The translations under genes were made by a program, and so were the position numbers. A stretch of DNA of 64,000 nt from Hydractinia symbiolongicarpus (Eukaryota > Cnidaria > Hydrozoa > Anthoathecata > Hydractiniidae). Position 1 is the stretch's first letter, and every line of letters starts with the position of its first letter. Location of the stretch: the NCBI RefSeq assembly GCF_029227915.1, contig NC_079879.1, forward strand, positions 2,356,001 to 2,420,000, in the 5' to 3' direction. The notes under the pieces were generated by a model. It was not told the DNA's origin. It ran no database searches and worked only from the letters and a program-made list of their open reading frames with translations. This document shows, piece after piece, positions 10,261 to 21,683 of this stretch.

Positions 10261-13200
10261 TTAATTGAACTTATTTTGGACTTTGATCTTATAAATGTGA
10301 TAAATGATACAAATTGACTCCAAGAAATAACATTCTTCTTAACTTGACATGATTGCTGGAATTCAGCGATTGCACAGGGCGCTGTGGTAGCGCTTTAATG
10401 AAAAATTTAGATAAATAAGTCATTTTGTACTGTGGGACCAATCGTAGCCGTTAGCGCGCGCTGAAGAAATAGAGACAGTTTCAAAAACTACATTTCAATG
10501 ACTTTCTAACAGTATCAGTCCGTTTGAGTTGCAAAGGTTGCGTCTTATATTCGCACGAACATGTATTTAGCGATTTTCTTCTGGCGTTACTAGGGTACAT
10601 CGCTTTTAACAGTGAAGCGATTGACTGTGGAACTTAATTGAATTGATTTTGGACTTTGACCTTATAAATGTTATAAATGACACAAATTGACTGCAAGAAA
10701 TAGCATTCTTCTTAATTTGACATGATTGCTGGAACTCAGCGATTACACTGGGCGCTGTGGTAGCGCTTTAATGAAAAATTTGTATAAAAAAGTCATTTGT
10801 ACTGTGGGACCAATCGTAGTCGTTAGCGCGCACTGAAAAAATAGAGACAGTTTCAAAAACTACATTTCATTGACTTTCTAACAGTATCAGTCAGCTTTAG
10901 TTACAACGGTTGCGTCACATATTCGTACCAACATGTATTTAGCGATATTTTTCTGATATTACTAGGTTGCATCGCTTTAAACAGTGAAACGATTGACTGT
11001 GGGACTTAATTGAACTGATTTTGGACTTCGACCTTATAAATGTCATAAATGACACAATTGGACTCCAAAAAATAAAATTCTCCTTAATTTGACATGATTG
11101 CTGGAATTCAGCGATTACACAGGGCGCTGTGATAGCGCTTCACTTAAAAATTTAGATAAATAAGTCATTGTGTAACGTGGGACCAATCCTAGCCGTTAGC
11201 GTTCATTGAAGAAATAGAGACATTTTCAAAAATTACAATTCATTGAATTTCCAGCGGTATTAATCCGTTTGATATACAACGCTTGCGTCACAAATTCGTA
11301 CCAACATTTGTTTTGCGATATTTTTCTGATATTACTAGGTTGCATCACTTTTAACAGTGAAACGATTGACTGTGGCACATAATTGAACTTGTTTTGGGTT
11401 TTAACCTTATAAATGTGATAAATAACACAATTGGACTTCAAGAAATAACATTCTTCTTAATTTGACGTGATTGCTGGAACTCAGTGATTACTCAGGGCGC
11501 TATGGTAGCGCTTTAATAAAAAATTTGGAAAAAAAAGTCAGTTTTTACTGTTGGACCAATCCTTGCCTTTAACGAGCGCTGAGAAAACAGAGACAGTTTC
11601 CAAAACTACATTTCATTGATTTTCTAACGGTATAAATCCGTTTCAGTTACAACGGTTGCGTCACATATTCGTACCAACATGTATTTAGCGGTATTTTTCT
11701 GATATTACTAGGTTGCATGGCTTTTAACAGTGAAGCGATTGACTGTGGGACTTAATTGAATTGATTTCGGACTTTGACCATATAAATGTGATAAATAAGC
11801 CAATTTGACTCCAAGAAATAACATTCTTCTTAATCTCACATGATTGCTGGAACTCAGCGATTACACGGGGTTTTGTACTGTGGGACCAATCGTTACCCTT
11901 AGCACGCGCTGAAGAAATAGAGACAGTTTCAAAAACTACATTTCATTAACTTTCTAACAGTCTCTGTCCGCTTGAGCTACAACGGTTGCGTCTTATATTC
12001 GTACCAACATGTATTTAGCCATATTTTTCTGACATTACTAGGTTGCATCGCTTTAAACAGTGAGGCGATTGACTGTGAGACTTAATTGAAATGATTTTGG
12101 ACTTTGATCTTATAAATGTGATAAATGACACAATTTGACTCCTAGAAGTAACATTCTTCTTAATTTTACATGATTGCTTGAACTCAGCGATTACACTGGG
12201 CGCTGTTGTAGCGCTTAAATGAAAAATTTAGATAAGTAAGTCATTTCGTACTGTGGGACCAATCGCAGTCGTTAGCGCGCGCTGAAGAAATAGAGACAGT
12301 TTCAAATACTACATTTCATTGACTTTCTAATAATATAGGTCCGCTTGAGTTACAGCGGTTGCGTCTTATATTCGTACCAACATGTATTCAGCGATATATT
12401 TCTGATATTACTAGGTTGCATCGCTTTTAACAGTGAAACGATTGACTGTGGGACTTAATTGAACTTATTTTGGACTTTGATCTTATAAATGTGATAAATG
12501 ACACAATTTGACTCCAAGAAATAACATTCTTCTTAATTTGACATGATTGCTGGAATTCAGCGATTGCACAGGGCGCTGTGTAGCGCTTTAATGAAAATTT
12601 AGATAAATAAGTAATTTTGTACTGTGGGACCAATCGTAGCCGTTAGCGCGCGCTGAAGAAATAGAGACAGTTTCAAAAACTACATTTCAATGACTTTCTA
12701 ACAGTATCAGTCCGCTTGAGTTGCAACGGTTGCGTCTTATATTCGCACGAACATGTATTTAGCGATTTTCTTCTTGTGTTACTAGGGTACATCGCTTTTA
12801 AAAGTGAAGCGATTGACTGTGAAACTTAATTGAATTGATTTTGGACTTTAACCTTATAAATGTTATAAATGACACAATTGGACTCCAAGAAATAGCATTC
12901 TTCTTAATTTTACATGATTGCTGGAATTCAGTGATTACACAGGGCGCTGTGGTAGCGCTTTAATGAAAAATTTAGATAAGTAAGTCATTTTGTACCGTGG
13001 GACCAATCGTAGTCGTTAGCGCGCACTGAAGAAATAAAGACCTTTTCCAAAACTACATTTCATTGACTTTCTAACAGTATCAGTCAGCTTTAGTTACAAC
13101 GGTTGCGTCACATATTCGTACCAACATGTATTTAGCGATATTTTTCTGATATTAGTAGGTTGCATCACTTTTAATAGTAAAACGATTGACTGTGGGACTT

Positions 13201-13942
13201 ATTTGAATTATTTAGGACTTCGACCTTATAAATGTGATAAATGACACAATTGGACTCCAAGAAATAACATTCTCCTTTATTTGACATGATTGCTGGAATT
13301 CAGCGATTACACAGGGCGCTGTGATAGAGTTTCACTTAAATTTTAGATTAGTAAGTCATTGTGTAACGTGGGACCAATCCTAGCCGTTAGCGTTCGTTGA
13401 AGAAATAGAGACATTTTCAAAAATTACAGTTCATTGAATTTCCAGCGGTATCAATCCGTTTGAGGTAAAACGGTTTCGTCGCATATTCGTACCAACATTC
13501 ATTTTGCGACATTTTTCTGATATCACTAGGTTGCATCGCTTTTAACAGTGAAACGATTGACGTTGGGACTTAATTGAACTGATTTTGGACTTTGACCTTA
13601 TAAATGTGATAAATGACACAATTGGACTCCAAGAAGTAACATTCTTCTTAATTTTACATGATTGCTTGAACTCAGCGATTACACTGGGCGCTGTTGTAGC
13701 GCTTAAATGAAAAATTTAGATAAGTAAGTCATTTCGTACTGTGGGACCAATCGCAGTCGTTACCGCGTGCTAAAGAAATAGAGAAAGTTTCAAAAACTGC
13801 ATTTCATTGACTTTCAAACAGTACAGGTCCGCTTGAGTTACAACGGTTGCGTCACATATTCGTATCAACATGTATTCAGCGATATTTTTCTGATGTTACT
13901 AGGTAGCGTCGCTTCTAACAGTGAAACGATTGACTGTGGGAC

Positions 13943-14315
13943 TTAATTGAACTGATTTTGGACTTTGACCTTATAAATGTTATAAATGAGACAATTGGAC
14001 TACAAGAAATAACATTCTTCTTAATTTGACATGATTGCTGGAATTCAGTGATTACACAGGGCGCTGTGGTAGCGCTTTAATGAAAAATTTAGATAAGTAA
14101 GTCATTTTGTACCGTGGGACCAATCGTAGTCGTTAGCGCGCACTGAAGAAATAAAGACCGTTTCCAAAACTACATTTCATTGACTTTCTAACAGTATCAG
14201 TCAGCTTTAGTTACAACGGTTGCGTCACATATTCGTACCAACATGTATTTAGCGATATTTTTCTGATATTACTAGGTTGCATCGCTTTAAACAGTGAAAC
14301 GATTGACTGTGGGAC
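13943..14315. repeat. Reference 373-bp monomer with internal landmarks
   Basis: A full-length copy used here to define the unit. In order it holds: an A+T-rich start with TTATAAATG; a first ACATG at 14029; an EcoRI site GAATTC at 14041; the dyad GCGCT-GTGGT-AGCGC at 14061-14075; ACCGTGGGAC at 14111-14120; a GC-rich AGCGCGC stretch near 14135; a second ACATG at 14241 followed by AGCGAT at 14251; ATCGCTTTAA at 14281; and ACTGTGGGAC at 14306-14315, which closes the unit. Most monomers keep this order with scattered substitutions and small indels. This copy itself is of L type although it lies in the C domain. Confidence 0.9.
14061..14075. other. Conserved dyad GCGCT-GTGGT-AGCGC (type site)
   Basis: A perfect 5-bp inverted repeat around a 5-base loop, present once per full-length monomer (also for example 119-133). 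Variants mostly hit the loop (GTGAT, GTTGT, GTAGT, ATGGT, GTGT) and leave the arms intact; one frequent arm variant, GGCGC, still permits a G-T pair. It could be a hairpin or a binding site of a dimeric protein; no known motif is recognised. Confidence 0.7.
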
Positions 14316-15619
14316 TTAATTGAACTGATTTTGGACTTCGACCTTATAAATGTCATAAATGACACAATTGGACTCCAAAAAATAAAATTCTCCTTAATTT
14401 GACATGATTGCTGGAATTCAGCGATTACACACGGCGCTGTGATAGCGCTTCACTTAAAAATTTAGATAAATAAGTCATTGTGTATCGTGGGACCAATCCT
14501 AGCCGTTAGCGTTCATTGAAGAAATAGAGACATTTTCAAAAATTACAATTCATTGAATTTCCAGCGGTATTAATCCGTTTGATATACAACGCTTGCGTCA
14601 CAAATTCGTACCAACATTTGTTTTGCGATATTTTTCTGATATTACTAGGTTGCATCGCTTTTAACAGTGAAACGATTGACGTTGGGACTTAATTGAACTG
14701 ATTTTGGACTTTGACCTTATAAATGTGATAAATGACACAATTGGACTCCAAGAAGTAACATTCTTCTTAATTTTACATGATTGCTTGAACTCAGCGATTA
14801 CACTGGGCGCTGTTGTAGCGCTTAAATGAAAAATTTAGATAAGTAAGTCATTTCGTACTGTGGGACCAATCGCAGTCGTTAGCGCGCACTGAAGAAATAG
14901 AGACAGTTTCAAAAACTACATTTCATTGACTTTCTAATAATATAGGTCCGCTTGAGTTACAGCGGTTGCGTCTTATATTCGTACCAACATGTATTCAGCG
15001 ATATTTTTCTGATATTACTAGGTTGCATCGCTTTTAACAGTGAAACGATTGACTGTGGGACTTAATTGAACTTATTTTGGACTTTGATCTTATAAGTGTG
15101 ATAAATGACACAATTTGACTCCAAGAAATAACATTCTTCTTAATTTGACATGATTGCTGGAATTCAGCGATTGCACAGGGCGCTGTGTAGCGCTTTAATG
15201 AAAATTTAGATAAATAAGTCATTTTGTACTGTGGGACCAATCGTAGCCGTTAGCGCGCGCTGAAGAAATAGAGACAGTTTCAAAAACTATATTTCAATGA
15301 CTTTCTAACAGTATCAGTCCGCTTGAGTTGCAACGGTTGCGTCTTATATTCGCACGAACATGTATTTAGCGATTTTCTTCTTGTGTTACTAGGGTAAATG
15401 GCTTTTAAAAGTGAAGCGATTGACTGTGAAACTTAATTGAATTGATTTTGGCCTTTTTACCTTATAAATGTTATAAATGACACAATTGGACTCCAAGAAA
15501 TAGCATTCTTCTTAATTTGACATGATTGCTAGAACTCAGCGATTACACTGTTCGCTGTGGTAGCGCTTTAATGAAAAATTTGTATAAATAAGTCATTTTG
15601 TACTGTGAGACCAATCGTA

Positions 15620-16179
15620 GTCGTTACTGCGTGCTGAAGAAATAGAGAAAGTTTCAAAAACTGCATTTCATTGACTTTCAAACAGTACAGGTCCGCTTGA
15701 GTTACAACGGTTGCGTCACATATTCGTATCAACATGTATTCAGCGATATTTTTCTGATGTTACTAGGTAGCGTCGCTTTTAACAGTGAAACGATTGACTG
15801 TGGGACTTAATTGAACTGATTTTGGACTTTGACCTTATAAATGTTATAAATGAGACAATTGGACTACAAGAAATAACATTCTTCTTAATTTGACATGATT
15901 GCTGGAATTCAGTGATTACACAGGGCGCTGTGGTAGCGCTTTAATGAAAAATTTAGATAAGTAAGTCATTTTGTACCGTGGGACCAATCGTAGTCGTTAG
16001 CGCGCACTGAAGAAATAAAGACCTTTTCCAAAACTACATTTCATTGACTTTCTAACAGTATCAGTCAGCTTTAGTTACAACGGTTGCGTCACATATTCGT
16101 ACCAACATGTATTTAGCGATATTTTTCTGATATTACTAGGTTGCATCGCTTTAAACAGTGAAACGATTGACTGTGGGAC
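15620..16179. repeat. L-type island inside domain C (copy 2)
   Basis: Carries the same ATAGAGAAAG/AAACTGC tail and AATGAGACAATTGGACTAC monomer as 13760-14315, about 1.86 kb (five monomers) downstream. It was probably duplicated together with the a, d-like, e and f-like monomers between them. Confidence 0.7.
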
Positions 16180-18372
16180 TTAATTGAACTGATTTTGGAC
16201 TTCGACCTTATAAATGTCATAAATGACACAATTGGACTCCAAAAAATAAAATTCTCCTTAATTTGACATGATTGCTGGAATTCAGCGATTACACAGGGCG
16301 CTGTGATAGCGCTTCACTTAAAAATTTAGATAAATAAGTCATTGTGTAACGTGGGACCAATCCTAGCCGTTAGCGTTCATTGAAGAAATAGAGACATTTT
16401 CAAAAATTACAATTCATTGAATTTCCAGCGGTATTAATCCGTTTGATATACAACGCTTGCGTCACAAATTCGTACCAACATTTGTTTTGCGATATTTTTC
16501 TGATATTACTAGGTTGCATCACTTTTAACAGTGAAACGATTGACTGTGGCACATAATTGAACTGATTTTGGACTTTGACCTTATAAATGTGATAAATAAC
16601 ACAATTGGACTTCAAGAAATAACATTCTTCTTAATTTGACGTGATTGCTGGAACTCAGTGATTACTCAGGGCGCTATGGTAGCGCTTTAATAAAAAATTT
16701 GGAAAAAAAAGTCAGTTTTTACTGTTGGACCAATCCTTGCCTTTAACGAGCGCTGAGAAAACAGAGACAGTTTCCAAAACTACATTTCATTGATTTTCTA
16801 ACGGTATAAATCCGTTTCAGTTACAACGGTTGCGTCACATATTCGTACCAACATGTATTTAGCGGTATTTTTCTGATATTACTAGGTTGCATGGCTTTTA
16901 ACAGTGAAGCGATTGACTGTGGGACTTAATTGAATTGATTTCGGACTTTGACCATATAAATGTGATAAATAAGCCAATTTGACTCCAAGAAATAACATTC
17001 TTCTTAATCTCACATGATTGCTGGAACTCAGCGATTACACGGGGTTTTGTACTGTGGGACCAATCGTTACCCTTAGCACGCGCTGAAGAAATAGAGACAG
17101 TTTCAAAAACTACATTTCATTAACTTTCTAACAGTCTCAGTCCGCTTGAGCTACAACGGTTGCGTCTTATATTCGTACCAACATCTATTTAGCCATATTT
17201 TTCTGACATTACTAGGTTGCATCGCTTTAAACAGTGAGGCGATTGACTGTGAGACTTAATTGAAATGATTTTGGACTTTGATCTTATAAATGTGATAAAT
17301 GACACAATTTGACTCCTAGAAGTAACATTCTTCTTAATTTTACATGATTGCTTGAACTCAGCGATTACACTGGGCGCTGTTGTAGCGCTTAAATGAAAAA
17401 TTTAGATAAGTAAGTCATTTCGTACTGTGGGACCAATCGCAGTCGTTAGCGCGCGCTGAAGAAATAGAGACAGTTTCAAAAACTACATTTCATTGACTTT
17501 CTAATAATATAGGTCCGCTTGAGTTACAGCGGTTGCGTCTTATATTCGTACCAACATGTATTCAGCGATATTTTTCTGATATTACTAGGTTGCATCGCTT
17601 TTAACAGTGAAACGATTGACTGTGGGACTTAATTGAACTTATTTTGGACTTTGATCTTATAAATGTGATAAATGACACAATTTGACTCCAAGAAATAACA
17701 TTCTTCTTAATTTGACATGATTGCTGGAATTCAGCGATTGCACAGGGCGCTGTGTAGCGCTTTAATGAAAATTTAGATAAATAAGTCATTTTGTACTGTG
17801 GGACCAATCGTAGCCGTTAGCGCGCGCTGAAGAAATAGAGACAGTTTCAAAAACTACATTTCAATGACTTTCTAACAGTATCAGTCCGCTTGAGTTGCAA
17901 CGGTTGCGTCTTATATTCGCACGAACATGTATTTAGCGATTTTCTTCTTGTGTTACTAGGGTACATCGCTTTTAAAAGTGAAGCGATTGACTGTGAAACT
18001 TAATTGAATTGATTTTGGACTTTAACCTTATAAATGTGATAAATGACACAATTGGACTCCAGGAAATAGCATTCTTCTTAATTTTACATGATTGCTGGAA
18101 TTCAGTGATTACACAGGGCGCTGTGGTAGCGCTTTAATGAAAAATTTAGATAAGTAAGTCATTTTGTACCGTGGGACCAATCGTAGTCGTTAGCGCGCAC
18201 TGAAGAAATAAAGACCTTTTCCAAAACTACATTTCATTGACTTTCTAACAGTATCAGTCAGCTTTAGTTACAACGGTTGCGTCACATATTCGTACCAACA
18301 TGTATTTAGCGATATTTTTCTGATATTACTAGGTTGCATCGCTTTAAACAGTGAAACGATTGACTGTGGGAC
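16180..18372. repeat. HOR unit a-b-c-d-e-f (6-mer, 2193 bp)
   Basis: Starts 16180 a, 16553 b, 16926 c (330 bp), 17256 d, 17629 e, 18000 f. This is a complete example of the d-e-f arm. The b copy carries a short conversion tract: after ACATAATTGAACT it reads GATTTTGGACTTTGACC, the common monomer version, where all other b copies have TGTTTTGG(G/A)TTTTAACC. Downstream of it the b-specific ATAAATAACAC resumes. Confidence 0.85.
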
Positions 18373-19821
18373 TTAATTGAACTGATTTTGGACTTCGACC
18401 TTATAAATGTCATAAATGACACAATTGGACTCCAAAAAATAAAATTCTCCTTAATTTGACATGATTGCTGGAATTCAGCGATTACACAGGGCGCTGTGAT
18501 AGCGCTTCACTTAAAAATTTAGATAAATAAGTCATTGTGTAACGTGGGACCAATCCTAGCCGTTAGCGTTCATTGAAGAAATAGAGACATTTTCAAAAAT
18601 TACAATTCATTGAATTTCCAGCGGTATTAATCCGTTTGATATACAACGCTTGCGTCACAAATTCGTACCAACATTTGTTTTGCGATATTTTTCTGATATT
18701 ACTAGGTTGCATCACTTTTAACAGTGAAACGATTGACTGTGGCACATAATTGAACTTGTTTTGGATTTTAACCTTATAAATGTGATAAATAACACAATTG
18801 GACTTCAAGAAATAACATTCTTCTTAATTTGACGTGATTGCTGGAACTCAGTGATTACTCAGGGCGCTATGGTAGCGCTTTAATAAAAAATTAGGAAAAA
18901 AAAGTCAGTTTTTACTGTGGGACCAGTCCTTGCCTTTAACGAGCGCTGAGAAAACAGAGACAGTTTCCAAAACTACATTTCATTGATTTTCTAACGGTAT
19001 AAATCCGTTTCAGTTACAACGGTTGCGTCACATATTCGTACCAACATGTATTTAGCGGTATTTTTCTGATATTACTAGGTTGCATGGCTTTTAACAGTGA
19101 AGCGATTGACTGTGGGACTTAATTGAATTGATTTCGGACTTTGACCATATAAATGTGATAAATAAGCCAATTTGACTCCAAGAAATAACATTCTTCTTAA
19201 TCTCACATGATTGCTGGAACTCAGCGATTACACGGGGTTTTGAACTGTGGGACCAATCGTTACCCTTAGCACGCGCTGAAGAAATAGAGACAGTTTCAAA
19301 AACAACATTTCATTAACTTTCTAACAGTCTCAGTCCGCTTGAGCTACAACGGTTGCGTCTTATATTCGTACCAACATGTATTTAGCGATATTTTTCTGAC
19401 ATTACTAGGTTGCATCGCTTTAAACAGTGAGGCGATTGACTGTGAGACTTAATTGAAATGATTTTGGACTTTGATCTTATAAATGTGATAAATGACACAA
19501 TTTGACTCCTAGAAATAACATTCTCCTTAATTTGACATGATTGCTGGAATTCAGAGATTACACAGGGCGCTGTGGTAGCGCTTTAATGAAAAATTTAGAT
19601 GAATAAGTCATTTTGTACCGTGGGACCAATCGTTGGCGTTAGCGCGTGCTGAAGAAATAGAGGCAGTTTCAAAAACTACATTTCATTGACTTTCTAACAT
19701 TATAGGTCCGCTTGAGTTACAACGATTGCGTCACATATTCGTACCAACATGTATTCAGCGATATTTTTCTGATGTTACTAGGTAGCATCGCTTTTAACAG
19801 TGAAACGATTGACTGTGGGAC
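18373..19821. repeat. Shortened HOR a-b-c-d' (4-mer, 1449 bp)
   Basis: Starts 18373 a, 18746 b, 19119 c, 19449 d'. The expected g-h-i monomers are missing. The next monomer (19822) starts like g (TTGAATTATTTTGGACTTCGACC) but continues as class a (ATGTCATAAATG, CAAAAAATAAAATTC), showing that g, h and i were removed by exchange between g and the following a. Confidence 0.85.
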
Positions 19822-21683
19822 TTAATTGAATTATTTTGGACTTCGACCTTATAAATGTCATAAATGACACAATTGGACTCCAAAAAATAAAATTCTTCTT
19901 AATTTGACATGATTGCTGGAATTCAGCGATTACACAGGGCGCTGTGATAGCGCTTCACTTAAAAATTTAGATAAATAAGTCATTGTGTAACGTGGGACCA
20001 ATCCTAGCCGTTAGCGTTCATTGAAGAAATAGAGACATTTTCAAAAATTACAATTCATTGAATTTCCAGCGGTATTAATCCGTTTGATATACAACGCTTG
20101 CGTCACAAATTCGTACCAACATTTGTTTTGCGATATTTTTCTGATATTACTAGGTTGCATCACTTTTAACAGTGAAACGATTGACTGTGGCACATAATTG
20201 AACTTGTTTTGGGTTTTAACCTTATAAATGTGATAAATAACACAATTGGACTTCAAGAAATAACATTCTTCTTAATTTGACGTGATTGCTGGAACTCAGT
20301 GATTACTCAGGGCGCTATGGTAGCGCTTTAATAAAAAATTTGGAAAAAAAAGTCAGTTTTTACTGTTGGACCAATCCTTGCCTTTAACGAGCGCTGAGAA
20401 AACAGAGACAGTTTCCAAAACTACATTTCATTGATTTTCTAACGGTATAAATCCGTTTCAGTTACAACGGTTGCGTCACATATTCGTACCAACATGTATT
20501 TAGCGGTATTTTTCTGATATTACTAGGTTGCATGGCTTTTAACAGTGAAGCGATTGACTGTGGGACTTAATTGAATTGATTTCGGACTTTGACCATATAA
20601 ATGTGATAAATAAGCCAATTTGACTCCTAGAAGTAACATTCTTCTTAATTTTACATGATTGCTTGAACTCAGCGATTACACTGGGCGCTGTTGTAGCGCT
20701 TAAATGAAAAATTTAGATAAGTAAGTCATTTCGTACTGTGGGACCAATCGCAGTCGTTAGCGCGCGCTGAAGAAATAGAGACAGTTTCAAAAACTACATT
20801 TCATTGACTTTCTAATAATATAGGTCCGCTTGAGTTACAGCGGTTGCGTCTTATATTCGTACCAACATGTATTCAGCGATATTTTTCTGATATTACTAGG
20901 TTGCATCGCTTTTAACAGTGAAACGATTGACTGTGGGACTTAATTGAACTTATTTTGGACTTTGATCTTATAAATGTGATAAATGACACAATTTGACTCC
21001 AAGAAATAACATTCTTCTTAATTTGACATGATTGCTGGAATTCAGCGATTGCACAGGGCGCTGTGTAGCGCTTTAATGAAAATTTAGATAAATAAGTCAT
21101 TTTGTACTGTGGGACCAATCGTAGCCGTTAGCGCGCGCTGAAGAAATAGAGACAGTTTCAAAAACTACATTTCAATGACTTTCTAACAGTATCAGTCCGC
21201 TTGAGTTGCAACGGTTGCGTCTTATATTCGCACGAACATGTATTTAGCGATTTTCTTCTTGTGTTACTAGGGTACATCGCTTTTAAAAGTGAAGCGATTG
21301 ACTGTGAAACTTAATTGAATTGATTTTGGACTTTAACCTTATAAATGTGATAAATGACACAATTGGACTCCAGGAAATAGCATTCTTCTTAATTTTACAT
21401 GATTGCTGGAATTCAGTGATTACACAGGGCGCTGTGGTAGCGCTTTAATGAAAAATTTAGATAAGTAAGTCATTTTGTACCGTGGGACCAATCGTAGTCG
21501 TTAGCGCGCACTGAAGAAATAAAGACCTTTTCCAAAACTACATTTCATTGACTTTCTAACAGTATCAGTCAGCTTTAGTTACAACGGTTGCGTCACATAT
21601 TCGTACCAACATGTATTTAGCGATATTTTTCTGATATTACTAGGTTGCATCGCTTTAAACAGTGAAATGATTGACTGTGGGAC
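19822..21683. repeat. HOR unit a-b-(c/d)-e-f, copy 1 (5-mer, 1862 bp)
   Basis: Starts 19822 (g/a chimera acting as a), 20194 b, 20567 (c/d chimera), 20940 e, 21311 f. The monomer at 20567 begins as class c (GGACTTTGACCATATAAATG, AAGCCAATTTGACTCC) and switches to class d (TAGAAGTAAC, TTTTACATGATTGCTTG) near 20626. This restores a 373-bp length and removes one monomer from the a-b-c-d-e-f unit. Confidence 0.88.

Larger units (their letters stand above)
7711..11005. repeat. HOR block, 9-mer a-b-c-d-e/c-d'-g-h-i (3295 bp)
   Basis: Monomer starts 7711, 8084, 8457, 8787, 9160, 9531, 9904, 10261, 10634, preceded by a d-like monomer at 7338. The monomer at 9160 begins as class e but its tail (TGACATTACTAGG, GTGAGGCG, GTGAGAC) is that of class c, and it is followed by d', the usual successor of c. 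The 9-mer therefore looks like a fusion of a d-e-f arm to a d'-g-h-i arm by exchange inside a monomer. The next HOR starts 3295 bp downstream with class a again. Confidence 0.8.
13760..14315. repeat. L-type island inside domain C (copy 1)
   Basis: The stretch with ATAGAGAAAGTTTCAAAAACTGC followed by a monomer with ATGTTATAAATGAGACAATTGGACTAC matches L2 sequence around 52760-53310. It does not match neighbouring C classes. A second island with the same markers lies at about 15620-16179. Edges are approximate. Confidence 0.7.
11006..16179. repeat. Irregular 14-monomer block (a-b-c-d-e-f plus mixed C and L monomers)
   Basis: Starts: 11006 a, 11379 b, 11752 c, 12082 d, 12455 e, 12826 f, 13199 (a/b-like, diverged), 13570 (d-like), 13943 (L type), 14316 a, 14689 (d-like), 15062 e, 15433 (f-like), 15807 (L type). 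The first six form a regular unit of 2193 bp. The remainder is a less regular mixture in which b and c are skipped after the a copy at 14316. The total length, 5174 bp, separates the a-b-c-d-e-f units at 11006 and 16180. Confidence 0.75.

Noticed and set aside
13968-13980. TATA-like TTATAAATG in every monomer as a promoter
   Set aside because: It is expected by chance in A+T-rich DNA, with no initiator, no downstream gene and no associated element. Satellite transcription cannot be judged from sequence alone.
14216-14240. GGTTGCGTCAC as a Pol III B box (tRNA-derived repeat)
   Set aside because: It diverges from the GGTTCGANTCC consensus at key positions, and no A box lies at suitable distance upstream.
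14235-14251. CENP-B box-like match at ATTCGTACCAACATGTA
   Set aside because: It has TTCG and the central A of the CENP-B box core, but lacks the essential CGGG half (ATGT instead). This is insufficient for a CENP-B box call.
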